Assembly (NCBI RefSeq): GCF_000474945.1
Contig: NZ_AXDW01000010.1
Span: forward strand, 1 to 64,000
Origin: Solimonas soli DSM 21787
GTDB taxonomy: Bacteria; Pseudomonadota; Gammaproteobacteria; Nevskiales; Nevskiaceae
Direction: 5' to 3'
Length of the DNA: 64,000 nucleotides
In this document: positions 19,848 to 28,474 of the stretch, one piece after another
How the letters are laid out: each line of letters begins with the position of its first letter
Numbering within the stretch: position 1 is the stretch's first letter
Made by a program: the position numbers and the translations under genes
The notes under the pieces: model-generated
The model's input: the letters and a program-made list of their open reading frames with translations, nothing else
Database searches by the model: none
What the model was told of the DNA's origin: nothing

Positions 19848-20801
19848 CTAGGTTTCGCCGACCGCGACGCCGATCCGGCCGTCCTCGGCGACCCAGGCGC
19901 GGAACATCGCGCTCGAATTGAACGGCAAGGCGATGTGGCCGGCGTGGTCGATGGCAATGCAGCCGCCGCGTCCGCCGTAGTGCGCGACGCGGCCGAGCGC
20001 GTGCGCGCCGGCCTCGGCGAGCGAGGCGTGCGCATAGCGCAGGCGCGCGTCGACTTCGAAGCCGAAGCCGGCGCGGATGAACGCCTCGCCGGTGCCGGTG
20101 CAGGAAATCGCCGCGCTGCGGTTGTCGGCGAACGTGCCGGCGCCGATCACCGGCGTGTCGCCGATGCGGCCCGGATGCTTGTTGGTGAGGCCGCCGGTGC
20201 TGGTCGCGGCGGCGAGATCGCCGCGCGCGTCGCGCGCCACGGCGCCGACGGTGCCGAAGGCTCCGTCGGCGTCCGTGCGCGGCGAATCATGCGTTGCCGC
20301 CGATTCGGCGTAAGCCGAATCGTGATCGAGTACGATGACGTTCTGCGTCTGCGCCTTGCGCAGCTGGCGGCGCCGCAGCTCGGTGATGAAGTACGCGGGT
20401 TCGACGACTTCGAGGCCGAGCTCGGCGTTCAGCGCGTCGGCGCCGGCGCCCATGAACATCACGTGCGGCGAGCGTTCCATCACCGCGCGTGCCAGGCGCA
20501 CCGGGCTCTTCGAGCGCTGCACGCCGGCGACCGCGCCGCAGGCGCGATCGCGGCCGTCCATGATCGCCGCGTCGAGCTCGGGCAGGCCGTCGCGGTTCAG
20601 CACGCCGCCGATGCCGGCATTGAACAGCGGGCATTCCTCGAGGCGGATCACCATGCGCTCCACGGCATCGAGGCTGGTCGCGCCCTGGCGCAGCATTTGC
20701 AGGCCTTCCTCGGCGATGCGCTGCAGGGCGGCGCGTTGCTCGCGCGTGTCGACGCCGGCATCGAGTTCGCCGGCGCCGCCGTGGATGGCGAGACGGATCA
20801 T
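19848..20801 (-). CDS. iaaA: Isoaspartyl peptidase / plant-type L-asparaginase
   Basis: This Ntn-hydrolase removes beta-aspartyl residues from peptides and can hydrolyse asparagine. The 317-residue proenzyme begins MIRLAIHGGAGELDAG. It has the autocleavage site before the nucleophile threonine in GTVGAVARDARGDLAAATSTGG (partial motif TVGAVARD). A longer open frame runs upstream to 20891, but homologues start at the ATG used here. The gene converges on the cyclase with a 4-nt gap. Confidence 0.9.
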   Translation of the reverse strand: MIRLAIHGGAGELDAGVDTREQRAALQRIAEEGLQMLRQGATSLDAVERMVIRLEECPLFNAGIGGVLNRDGLPELDAAIMDGRDRACGAVAGVQRSKSPVRLARAVMERSPHVMFMGAGADALNAELGLEVVEPAYFITELRRRQLRKAQTQNVIVLDHDSAYAESAATHDSPRTDADGAFGTVGAVARDARGDLAAATSTGGLTNKHPGRIGDTPVIGAGTFADNRSAAISCTGTGEAFIRAGFGFEVDARLRYAHASLAEAGAHALGRVAHYGGRGGCIAIDHAGHIALPFNSSAMFRAWVAEDGRIGVAVGET

Positions 20802-20904
20802 GGTGCGTTCCGGAGCAGGAAGGGCGCTGAGCCTAGCGCTAGTCAGCGCCGCGAGGAAGCCGGAAGATCGCCCATCCGAACGGACGCACACTTGGGGGGA
20901 AGCG

Positions 20905-22308
20905 GTGAACGGAGTGCTGGCGGCGGTCCTCGTCTATATCGCCTTGCAGGTGCTGGTGTCGTTCGCCGCCTCGCGGCGTGTCGCCAGCGAATCGGACTAT
21001 CTGCTCGCCGGCCGCAGGCTCGGCCCCTGGCTCGCCACCTTCGGGGTGTTCGCGACCTGGTTCGGCGCCGAGACCTGCATCGGCGCCGCCGGCGAGGCGT
21101 ATCGCGGCGGCTTGCGCGCGGTGGCCGCCGATCCTTTCGGTTACACGCTGGGTCTCGCCGCCGCCGGCCTGTTTTTCGCGGCGACGCTGTGGCGGCGCAA
21201 TCTGACCACGCTCGCCGATCTGTTCCGCCAGCGCTACGGCAGCGGCGTCGAGCGCTTCACCGCCGTGGTGATGATCCCCGGCTCGCTGCTGTGGGCGGCG
21301 GCGCAGGTGCGCGCCTTCGGCCAGGTGCTGGCCTCGACCGGCGATCTCGGCGTGGTCGCGGCGACCACGCTTGCCGCCGCGGTCGTCGTCGCCTACACGG
21401 CGATCGGCGGCATGTGGGCGGATTCCTGGACCGATCTCGTGCAGGGCATCGTGCTGATCGCCGGCGTCGCCGCGATCGGTGTGGTCTTCGCCGTCGACGG
21501 CGGTTTGGCGCAGCTCTCGATCGGCGGTATCGGTGCCGCCGCCGATGAAGCGCCGCGGCCGCTGATCGAGGCGCTGGCTGTGCCGATTTTCGGCACGATC
21601 GCCGCGCAGGAACTGGTCGCGCGCTTTCTGGCGATGCGCAGTCCGCGCCTGGCGCGCGGCGCGACGATCGCCGGCGCATTGCTCTATCTCGCGGTCGGCT
21701 CGGTGCCGGTGCTCATCGGCCTCGGCGCGGCGGCGACGCTGGGCGAGCCGTTCGAGCCGGAACAGCTGCTGTCGAAGATCGCCCAGGCGCAGCTGCCGCT
21801 GCCGCTCTACGTGCTGTTCCTCGGCGCGCTGGTTTCGGCGATCCTGTCGACGCTGTCGGGCACGCTGCTGGTCGCCGGTTCGCTGGCCGCGCACAACCTC
21901 GCGGCGCCGCTGCTCGCGCGGCATCGCGGCGCGCCGCTGTCCGAGCGCCAGCGCCTGCGCTTCAACCGCGTCGCGGTGGTGGCGTTCGGCGTGCTGTCGT
22001 ACCTCATCGCACTCGGCTCGGACAGCATGTACGAGCTGGTCGAGGAAGCGTCCGGTCTCGGTTCGTCCGGCGTGTTCGTGATGATGCTGGCGGCGCTGTG
22101 GCTGCCGCGCTTCGGCGGCGCCGCGAGTGCGGTCGCCGCACTCGTCGTCAGCGTCGCCGTCTACCTGCTCGGCGAGCACCTGCTGGCCTGGGATTACCCG
22201 TACCTGGCGTCGCTCGGCGCGGCTTTTCTCGCCTACGCGGTATGCGCGCCGCTGCGCGCTCGGCGCGGCGACGCCGGCGGCGCTCAGTATTTGATCGAGC
22301 AGCCGTAG
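20905..22308 (+). CDS. Sodium:solute symporter (SSS family)
   Basis: SSS proteins import organic solutes with Na+. The 467-residue protein has about 13 hydrophobic segments and the family features SDYLLAGRRLGPW near residue 30, FATWFGAETCIGAAGEAY near residue 50 and YTAIGGMWADSWTD near residue 165. The GTG start follows GGGGGGA and gives a normal N terminus; the frame is open far upstream on the opposite strand of iaaA. The substrate is unknown. The 3' end overlaps the convergent thioredoxin-like gene by 25 bp. Confidence 0.88.
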   Translation: MNGVLAAVLVYIALQVLVSFAASRRVASESDYLLAGRRLGPWLATFGVFATWFGAETCIGAAGEAYRGGLRAVAADPFGYTLGLAAAGLFFAATLWRRNLTTLADLFRQRYGSGVERFTAVVMIPGSLLWAAAQVRAFGQVLASTGDLGVVAATTLAAAVVVAYTAIGGMWADSWTDLVQGIVLIAGVAAIGVVFAVDGGLAQLSIGGIGAAADEAPRPLIEALAVPIFGTIAAQELVARFLAMRSPRLARGATIAGALLYLAVGSVPVLIGLGAAATLGEPFEPEQLLSKIAQAQLPLPLYVLFLGALVSAILSTLSGTLLVAGSLAAHNLAAPLLARHRGAPLSERQRLRFNRVAVVAFGVLSYLIALGSDSMYELVEEASGLGSSGVFVMMLAALWLPRFGGAASAVAALVVSVAVYLLGEHLLAWDYPYLASLGAAFLAYAVCAPLRARRGDAGGAQYLIEQP

Positions 22309-22877
22309 GGTCTGGTGACCGGCGAACGGACCGGCTTGCCGGCCATCGCTTCGGCGAGCGCGGTCTTCACGTAGGGCTTGGCCCTGGCGATGTCGTCGAC
22401 GTCGGTGCTGGCAATGCTGTCGATGCCGCCGGCGTAGAGCAGCGTGCCATGCCGATCGACGATGAACAGCTGCGGCGTGGTCCTGGCGTCGTACAGATGG
22501 CCAAGGGTGCCCGAAGGATCGAGCAGCACCGCGCTCGGTGCCGCGCCGCGCTTGAGCGTCAGCGCATCGGCCTCGGCGCCGCTGACGTGGCCCTGCTTGC
22601 CGGGCGCCGACGAAATCACGCTCAGCCACACGGCACCCTGCGCGGTCGCCTCTTTCTGCAGCGACTGCATGTTGCCCCGGTAATGCTTCTGCACGAACGG
22701 GCAGCCGTCGTTGGTCCATTCGAGCACGACGAACTTGCCGCGGTAATCGGACAGTCTGATGGTCTGGCCCTTGCTGTCGGTCGCCGCGAAATCCGGTGCC
22801 GGGGCGCCGACTTTCGGCGCGGCGAAGACGGCGCTGCTGATCAGCAGCGCGGCGGAAGCGAGAGCGGCGATGCGCAT
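22284..22877 (-). CDS. Periplasmic thioredoxin-fold/redoxin protein
   Basis: This is a secreted AhpC/TSA-type protein of 197 residues. It has a signal peptide (MRIAALASAALLISSAVFA), a GAPAPDFAATDSKGQTIRLSDY start and the redox segment EWTNDGCPFVQKHYRGNM. The motif is CPFV with a single active-site cysteine, not CxxC, which points to a peroxiredoxin-like or one-cysteine mechanism. A CSIKY tail adds a second cysteine at the very C terminus. The ATG at 22877 follows AAGGAG. An upstream in-frame ATG at 22910 overlaps the dsbD stop. The gene is likely cotranscribed with dsbD, which may reduce it. Confidence 0.85.
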   Translation of the reverse strand: MRIAALASAALLISSAVFAAPKVGAPAPDFAATDSKGQTIRLSDYRGKFVVLEWTNDGCPFVQKHYRGNMQSLQKEATAQGAVWLSVISSAPGKQGHVSGAEADALTLKRGAAPSAVLLDPSGTLGHLYDARTTPQLFIVDRHGTLLYAGGIDSIASTDVDDIARAKPYVKTALAEAMAGKPVRSPVTRPYGCSIKY

Positions 22878-22906
22878 GGCATGACTCCTTGGGGCGGGAC
22901 CGGCGT

Positions 22907-25009
22907 TCATTCGAGCGCGCCGGCGACCAGATCCGGCGTCAGCAGCTGCGGCAGGATCTTCGGCTCGCCGCCGCGCGCGTAGACCAGATACAGCGGCACC
23001 CCGTTGCGCCCGAAGCGCGCCAGCTCGGCGGTGATGGCCGGATCGGCATTGGTCCAGTCGGCGACCAGCACGGCGACATTGGCGTCTCGGAAGCGCTGCT
23101 CGACGCGCTCCGAACGCAGCGCGACACGCTCGTTGACCTTGCAGCTGAGGCACCAGTCGGCGGTGAAGTCGACGAAGATCGTGCGCCCTTCGCCGCGCAG
23201 CTCGGCGACGCGCTGCGCCGACCACGGTTCGGACGCGTATGCGCCGATGCCGGCGGCGGCGGCCTTGCTCTCGCCCTGTTGCGGCAATGTCAGCAGCAGC
23301 GCCGCGGCGAGCGCCGCGGCGGCGAGCTTGGCGAGCGCCGCGACGAGTCCGTGCGCCGTCCACAGCCACAGCACGAAGGCGATCAGCACGAGGCCGACCA
23401 TGAGCTGCGCGGCGGCGCCGACGTCGAGCTGACGCGCCAGCACCCAGACCAGCCAGACCACCGACAGATACAGCGGAAAGGCCATCAGCTGCTTGAAGCG
23501 CTCCATCCAGGCGCCCGGTTTCGGCAGCAGGCGCGCCGCCGCCGGCACGAAGCCGATGACGAGAAAGGGCAGGGCCAGGCCGAGCCCGAGCGCCGCGAAC
23601 ACGGCGAGGGTGATGGCCGCCGGCTGCAGCACCGCGTAGCCGATCGCCGCGCCCATGAAGGGGCCCGTGCAGGGACTGGCGACGACCACGGCGAGCACGC
23701 CGGTGAAGAAGGCGCCGGCGAGACCCGGCTTCTCGGTGAGCGACTGGCCGAGATTCATCAGGCGTGCGCCGAAGCTGGCGACGCCGGACAGCGACAGGCC
23801 GAGCGCGAACAGCAGATACGCGAGGGCGCCGACCACCAGCGGCGATTGCAGCTGGAAGCCCCAGCCGGCGACCTTGCCGAGCCTCTGCAGCACGAGGATC
23901 GCCACGGCGATCGCCACGCAGGACAGCACCACGCCGGCGCCGTAGGCGAGCGCCTGCGCGCGCTGACCGGCGTGGCCGGCGCGCGCCAGTGACAGCGCCT
24001 TCAACGACAGCACCGGGAACACGCAGGGCATCAGGTTGAGGATCAGGCCGCCGAGCAGGGCGAAGCCGAGCGCGGCGAGCAGGCCCAGCGGTGCGCTGCC
24101 GGTGTCGCGCGCGGCGGTCGGCGACGCCCTCAGCGCGGCGCCGGCCTCGTCGTCCTGCGCGGCCGGCGCGCGCGCGGCGACCGCTGCCACCGCGCCGGGC
24201 TGCGCCTTGATCTCGTAGGCCTGCGTGCGGCCGTCGCGGGTGACGACGACGACGCCCTCGACGGTCTTCGGCGCCTCGACGAAATAGGCGCTCGCCGCCT
24301 GGCTGAGGCGCAGGGTGTCGCCGTCGCCGGCGATGCGCTGCGGCGCCGCGTGATTGACCAGGTCGCTGGCGTAGGGGAAGAAGGCGATGCGCGCGGCACC
24401 GGCCAATGCCGCGTCGCGCAGCTGCAGCGACACGGTGTCGTCGGCGACGCTGAACTGCGCCGGCCAGGCCACGGCCCGCGGCACGGCGGCGCGCGCCCGC
24501 GCGAAGGCAGCCTGCCAGCGACCATCGTCCGGCGCGGACTTCGCGTCGGCGGCGACCGGCAGGCGCAGCGTCAGCGCGGCGCTGCCCGGAATGCAGATGT
24601 CCTTGCACACCAGCCATTTCGCGGTCGCCGCGAGCGTCTGCTCGCCGTGCGTGCCGGCGGCGACTTCGAGCGGCACGAGATGCAGCACCTCCTCGCCGTA
24701 ACCGTAGTTGACCAGATCGCCGAGGCGTTCGGTCGAGGGATACGGCCAGACGATGTCGCCGGCCGTGATGCCCTTCGGCAGCTGCCACTCGAGCTTGGTC
24801 GGGATGCCGGAATCGCCGGGATTGCGCCAGTAGACGTGCCAGCCGGCAACCGGCTTGATGCGCAGCGCCACCCAGTTGGTCCGGCCGGCGCTCAGCGCGG
24901 TGTGCTCGGCGACCAGCTCGGCCTCCAGCTGATCGGTGCGCACGGTTTCGGCCGCCGCTCCGAGCGGCGCGGCGATCAGCAGGCACAGCAGCAGGCGGCG
25001 GATATTCAT
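22907..25009 (-). CDS. DsbD/ScsB-family thiol:disulfide interchange protein
   Basis: The protein passes electrons from cytoplasmic thioredoxin across the inner membrane to periplasmic thiol proteins. The 700-residue product has a signal peptide and an N-terminal periplasmic domain of the ScsB type (NPGDSGIPTKLEW, CKDICIPGSA). A membrane domain of eight or so segments follows (about 330-570, with PCVFPVLSLKAL and SPCTGPFMGAA cysteines). The C-terminal thioredoxin domain carries DFTADWCLSCKV. The start ATG at 25009 gives the signal peptide MNIRRLLLCLLIAAPLGAAA. Confidence 0.9.
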   Translation of the reverse strand: MNIRRLLLCLLIAAPLGAAAETVRTDQLEAELVAEHTALSAGRTNWVALRIKPVAGWHVYWRNPGDSGIPTKLEWQLPKGITAGDIVWPYPSTERLGDLVNYGYGEEVLHLVPLEVAAGTHGEQTLAATAKWLVCKDICIPGSAALTLRLPVAADAKSAPDDGRWQAAFARARAAVPRAVAWPAQFSVADDTVSLQLRDAALAGAARIAFFPYASDLVNHAAPQRIAGDGDTLRLSQAASAYFVEAPKTVEGVVVVTRDGRTQAYEIKAQPGAVAAVAARAPAAQDDEAGAALRASPTAARDTGSAPLGLLAALGFALLGGLILNLMPCVFPVLSLKALSLARAGHAGQRAQALAYGAGVVLSCVAIAVAILVLQRLGKVAGWGFQLQSPLVVGALAYLLFALGLSLSGVASFGARLMNLGQSLTEKPGLAGAFFTGVLAVVVASPCTGPFMGAAIGYAVLQPAAITLAVFAALGLGLALPFLVIGFVPAAARLLPKPGAWMERFKQLMAFPLYLSVVWLVWVLARQLDVGAAAQLMVGLVLIAFVLWLWTAHGLVAALAKLAAAALAAALLLTLPQQGESKAAAAGIGAYASEPWSAQRVAELRGEGRTIFVDFTADWCLSCKVNERVALRSERVEQRFRDANVAVLVADWTNADPAITAELARFGRNGVPLYLVYARGGEPKILPQLLTPDLVAGALE

Positions 25010-25078
25010 GGAGAAGTCGGCGGCAAAGCGTTCTAATGACCGGCGGGCTGCGGTCGAGTTCAGGGCGAAGAATATCGA

Positions 25079-25690
25079 ATGAGGCACTTCATCATCGGCT
25101 TGCTGCGGATCGGCGCCCTGCTCGCCGGTCTGTGCCTGTGGGCGGCACCGGCGCAGGCGATCGATACCGTGCGCTGCGGCTCGCGGCTGGTCAGCATCGA
25201 CATGACGGCGGCGGAGGTGCTCGGCGCCTGCGGCGAGCCGAGCTACCGCGACGTCTGGGCGCAGCCCGGCTACGGCCCGAACTACCTCGGCGCCATCGAG
25301 GAATGGACGTACAACCTCGGTTCCAGCCAGCTCCTGCGCGTGCTGCGCTTCCGCAACGGCCGGCTGCAGCGCATCGACGTCGACGGCTACGGCTTCGCGG
25401 ACGACGGGCCGGGGGACTGCACGCAGAGCGGCATCGTCCGCGGCATGAGCAAGTACCGGCTGGTCGCGCAGTGCGGCGAGCCGGCCACCAAGAGCGTCGA
25501 CGTCGTGCAGGTGCCCGTCGACCGCCGCGATCGCGTCTACGATCCGCGTGCCTCGTACAACAGCTGGGAGACGGTGCTGCGCGAGGAATGGGTCTACAAC
25601 TTCGGCGCCAGCCGCTTCCTGCGCATCGTGCAGATCGACAACGGCCGCGTGACCGACGTTGAATTCGGCGGGCGCGGCTACGATCGCTGA
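25079..25690 (+). CDS. DUF2845 secreted protein
   Basis: This 203-residue protein of unknown function has a signal peptide (to about residue 27, APAQA). Two copies of a SmpA/OmlA-like repeat follow, each with a GEPxY/T-type turn and an EEWxYNxGxSxxLRxxxxxNGRxxxI/V pattern (about residues 65-105 and 150-200). Cysteines at the repeat starts (CGSR, CGEP, CTQS, CGEP) suggest disulfides. It diverges from dsbD across a 69-bp gap, so dsbD may act on it; that is inference. Confidence 0.8.
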   Translation: MRHFIIGLLRIGALLAGLCLWAAPAQAIDTVRCGSRLVSIDMTAAEVLGACGEPSYRDVWAQPGYGPNYLGAIEEWTYNLGSSQLLRVLRFRNGRLQRIDVDGYGFADDGPGDCTQSGIVRGMSKYRLVAQCGEPATKSVDVVQVPVDRRDRVYDPRASYNSWETVLREEWVYNFGASRFLRIVQIDNGRVTDVEFGGRGYDR

Positions 25691-25782
25691 AGCGCGCTAT
25701 CGCGCGCCGCACGCGGCCCGTAAGATCGCCGCACGACGTCATTGTCCGAAAAGAACACGTCCGAAAAGTTGGGGGAGTGCTC

Positions 25783-26955
25783 ATGGCGAAGGGCCGCAGG
25801 TACGACATCGTGCTGTTCGGGGCGACGGGCTTCACCGGCCGGCTGACGGCCGAGTATCTCGCCCGCAACGGCGGCGACACGCTGCGCTGGGCGCTCGCCG
25901 GGCGCTCGCCGGACAAGCTCGGGGAGGTGCGCGCGCGCCTCGTCGATCTCAACGCCGGCTGCCGCGGCATCGATTTGCTGCAGGCCGACGTCGACGACCC
26001 CGCCTCGCTGCAGGCGCTGGCCGAAAGCGCGCGCGTGGTCGTCACTACGGTCGGCCCGTACATCGTGCACGGCGAGCCGCTGGTGGCGGCCTGCGCGGCG
26101 GCCGGCACCGACTACGTCGACCTGACCGGCGAACCCGAATTCGTCGACCGCATGTGGCTGAAGTACCACGATACGGCGCGCACCAACGGCGCCCGCATCG
26201 TGCACTGCTGCGGCTTCGACAGCCTGCCTGCCGATCTCGGCTGCTGGTTCACCATGCAGCAGATGCCGGAGGACGTGCCGCTGCGCGTGCAGGCTTTCGT
26301 GCGCGTCGGCGGCACCTTCTCCGGCGGCACCCTGCATTCGGCGGTGCTGGCGCTGTCGCGGCTCGGCCTGTCGGGCAAGGTCAAGCGCGCGCGCCGCGCG
26401 CGCGAGGGCTGGCCGGTCGACCGCCGCGTCGGTGGCCTGCATCACGGCCTGCGCTATGTGCGTGAGATCGGCGGCTGGGCGGTGCCGGCGCCGGTCATCG
26501 ATCCGCAGATCGTGCAGCGCAGCGCCGCCGCGCTCGATCGCTACGGCCCGGATTTCCGCTACGGCCACTACCTGCAGCTGAAGAAGGCGAGCTCGGTCGC
26601 GCAGCTGCTCGGCGGCACCGCCGCCGTGCTGATCGCCGCGCAGTTCAAGCCGACGCGCGAGCGCCTGCTGAAGATCCGCGGCCCCGGCGACGGACCGAGC
26701 GAGGCGCAGCGCGCCAAGGGCTGGTTCAAGGTGCACTTCATCGCCGAGGGTGGCGGCAAGACGCTGCGCTGCGAAGTCGCCGGCGGTGATCCCGGCTACG
26801 GCGAGACCGCGAAGATGCTCGCCGAGTCGGCACTGTCGCTGGCGTTCGACAAGCTGCCGCGCACGGCCGGCTGCGTGACGCCGGTGCAGGCCATGGGCAA
26901 CGCGCTGATCGAGCGCCTGCAGCGCCGCGGCATCCGTTTCCGCGTCCTGGAATGA
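25783..26955 (+). CDS. Saccharopine dehydrogenase-like / trans-acting enoyl reductase family
   Basis: The family includes mycobacterial trans-acting enoyl reductases and saccharopine-dehydrogenase-like oxidoreductases. The 390-residue product starts MAKGRRYDIVLFGATGFTGR, a Rossmann dinucleotide motif. It has TTVGPYIVHGEPLVAACAAAGTDY (partial) and HCCGFDSLPADLGCW, both typical of the group. Shine-Dalgarno GGGGGAG precedes the ATG. The natural substrate is unknown; a lipid substrate is plausible. Confidence 0.8.
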   Translation: MAKGRRYDIVLFGATGFTGRLTAEYLARNGGDTLRWALAGRSPDKLGEVRARLVDLNAGCRGIDLLQADVDDPASLQALAESARVVVTTVGPYIVHGEPLVAACAAAGTDYVDLTGEPEFVDRMWLKYHDTARTNGARIVHCCGFDSLPADLGCWFTMQQMPEDVPLRVQAFVRVGGTFSGGTLHSAVLALSRLGLSGKVKRARRAREGWPVDRRVGGLHHGLRYVREIGGWAVPAPVIDPQIVQRSAAALDRYGPDFRYGHYLQLKKASSVAQLLGGTAAVLIAAQFKPTRERLLKIRGPGDGPSEAQRAKGWFKVHFIAEGGGKTLRCEVAGGDPGYGETAKMLAESALSLAFDKLPRTAGCVTPVQAMGNALIERLQRRGIRFRVLE

Positions 26956-26971
26956 GCACGAGGCCCGACCC

Positions 26972-27340
26972 ATGAGACTCTGGCTGTCGATCGGTGCGCT
27001 GTACGGTTTTCTCGGCGTCGCCTTCGGTGCGTTCGGCGCGCATGCGCTGCGCGCGCGGCTGTCGCCGGATCTGCTCGCGGTGTGGAAAACCGCCGTCGAG
27101 TACCAGTTCTATCACGCCGGCGCCCTGCTGCTGATCGGCCTGTGGCTACGCGCGCAGCAGAGCCCCGCGCTGCAGGTGGCTGGCGTCTGCTTCGCGCTCG
27201 GCGTGCTGCTGTTCTCGGGCAGCCTCTATGCGCTGGCCCTGAGCGGCGTGCGCGGCCTCGGCGCGGTCACGCCGCTCGGCGGGCTGCTGTTTCTCGTCGG
27301 CTGGCTGGCGCTGTTCGTTGCCGCGCTGCGCTCCGCGTAG
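26972..27340 (+). CDS. DUF423 small membrane protein
   Basis: The 122-residue protein has four predicted hydrophobic helices. It has the family signature GVAFGAFGAHALRARL near the N terminus, TAVEYQFYHAGALLLIG, and GVRGLGAVTPLGGLLFLVGW near the C terminus. Its role is not established. It lies 16 nt after the oxidoreductase gene and may be cotranscribed. Confidence 0.88.
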   Translation: MRLWLSIGALYGFLGVAFGAFGAHALRARLSPDLLAVWKTAVEYQFYHAGALLLIGLWLRAQQSPALQVAGVCFALGVLLFSGSLYALALSGVRGLGAVTPLGGLLFLVGWLALFVAALRSA

Positions 27341-27344
27341 CGCT

Positions 27345-28031
27345 TCAGCGCCGCATGGCGCTGCGCAGCGCGTCCGACACCTGGCCGAGCACGCGTTCGA
27401 TCGCTTCATCGAAATCGCGCGACAGCTGACCGCGCAGTGCCACCAGTTCGCGATCGATCTTCTGCTCGAGCGCCTCGACGCGCGCCTCGAGTGCGGCCAG
27501 CTGCGCCTGCGCGGCGGGCGGCAGCTTCTGCTGCAGCTCGCGGATGCTGTCCTGCAGGGCGACGAGCTCGGCGGCGGCCGGCGCCGTCACGGCGGACTCG
27601 GCGGCCGGCGGTTCTTCATCGAGTCCGGCGGCGGCGAGACTCTTCTCGATCTCCTGTGCGCTGTTCTGCTGCTCGACCGATTCGAGCACGCGCAACAGAT
27701 GCGCGGGCGTCGGCGGCTTCGGCAGCACGTCGACGGCACCCTGTTCGCGCGCTTCGGCGACGAAGGCGTCGCCCTCGTTCGAGGAGCAGATGATGACCGG
27801 GATCGTCGCCGTCTCCGGGTCAAGCTTGAGCTGGCGCAGCGCCTCGAAGCCGTCGACGTCCGGCATGATGTGATCGAGGAAGATCAGATCGGGACGCTGC
27901 TGCTTGAGCGCCAGATACGCCTGCTGGGCGCTGTCGGCGGTATCGACCTTGAACGAGCGGCTCTCGAGATAGCGGCGCAAGGCGAAACGCGCCGACTTGG
28001 AATCGTCGACGACCAGTGCGGTTCTCTGCAT
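27345..28031 (-). CDS. Single-domain response regulator with coiled-coil tail
   Basis: The 228-residue protein has a CheY-like receiver domain (MQRTALVVDDSKSARFAL; phosphoacceptor D in LIFLDHIMPDVDG near residue 52; K in VLPKPPTP near 103). An Ala/Glu/Gln-rich helical tail (about 120-228) ends in a likely coiled coil (LAALEARVEALEQKIDREL). No DNA-binding or enzymatic output domain is visible, so the tail probably mediates protein contacts. The ATG follows GGGGGGA. Its partner kinase is not adjacent. Confidence 0.85.
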   Translation of the reverse strand: MQRTALVVDDSKSARFALRRYLESRSFKVDTADSAQQAYLALKQQRPDLIFLDHIMPDVDGFEALRQLKLDPETATIPVIICSSNEGDAFVAEAREQGAVDVLPKPPTPAHLLRVLESVEQQNSAQEIEKSLAAAGLDEEPPAAESAVTAPAAAELVALQDSIRELQQKLPPAAQAQLAALEARVEALEQKIDRELVALRGQLSRDFDEAIERVLGQVSDALRSAMRR

Positions 28032-28163
28032 GCATCCCCCCGGAGGCTCAAGACGGTGAACGGTCGCGAATCTAGCATCGCGCTTCGCCGGCGTGCACGA
28101 CGCCGCGTGCCGATGTCGGCCGGACGGGCATTGCGTGGGGACGAGTGGTGCGCGCCGCCGACT

Positions 28164-28213
28164 TTTGCGCTGCGCAAATGCGAACGGCGACGCGGTGAGG
28201 CGTCGCCGTTCGC
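28164..28213. repeat. Two inverted repeats between the response regulator and the micro-ORF unit
   Basis: TTTGCGC-T-GCGCAAA (28164-28178) is a short operator-like palindrome. Just beyond, GCGAACGGCGACGC (28180-28193) pairs with GCGTCGCCGTTCGC (28200-28213) around a 6-nt loop. They lie upstream of the response regulator gene and could be an operator plus a second transcription stop. Confidence 0.6.
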
Positions 28214-28225
28214 AGTGCGCCCCAG

Positions 28226-28260
28226 ACAAAATGAGCGCGGAGCCTTGCGGCGCCGCGCTC
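28226..28260 (-). terminator. Intrinsic terminator of the micro-ORF unit
   Basis: On the minus strand GAGCGCGG (28260-28253) pairs with CCGCGCTC (28240-28233) and is followed by ATTTTGT. It lies 19 nt after the stop codon of the 18-residue peptide, so the peptide has its own transcript end. Confidence 0.75.
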
Positions 28261-28278
28261 AAGTTGCGGGCCTTGAAC

Positions 28279-28335
28279 TTACTTTTTCTTCGCTTTTTTT
28301 GGAGCAGCTTTCTTCGCTTTCTTGGCAGCAGCCAT
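28279..28335 (-). CDS. 18-residue Lys/Ala-rich peptide (micro-ORF)
   Basis: The frame encodes MAAAKKAKKAAPKKAKKK, with 9 Lys and 7 Ala, one Pro and no acidic residue. It has a strong Shine-Dalgarno (GAAAGGAG, 7 nt before the ATG), a TAA stop and its own downstream terminator. The sequence resembles the Ala/Lys/Pro tails of histone H1-like proteins such as AlgP or HctB, so binding to DNA, RNA or ribosomes is a reasonable guess. It is not an edge of a longer ORF. A possible -35 (TTGACC) lies upstream near 28400, but the -10 is poor. It is not recognised as a named family. Confidence 0.65.
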   Translation of the reverse strand: MAAAKKAKKAAPKKAKKK

Positions 28336-28474
28336 GGCACATCTCCTTTCAAGCCAGAAATATGGCGACCCCGTGTGCCCCCAGGCGCACAGTCGGTCAA
28401 CCACGACTGATCGTGGCACTGCCACATTCCCAACACAATAGGTAGTGGTTGATGATCCGACGAACGGTCATTTT

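Noticed and set aside
20335-20904. N-terminal extension of the SSS symporter
   Set aside because: The frame is open on the strand opposite iaaA, but a Shine-Dalgarno (GGGGGGA) and a normal symporter N terminus occur at the GTG at 20905.
22284-24986. 900-codon minus-strand frame that seems to fuse dsbD with the redoxin
   Set aside because: Only its last 197 residues are real (redoxin). The part over dsbD is in the wrong frame, so there is no fusion protein.
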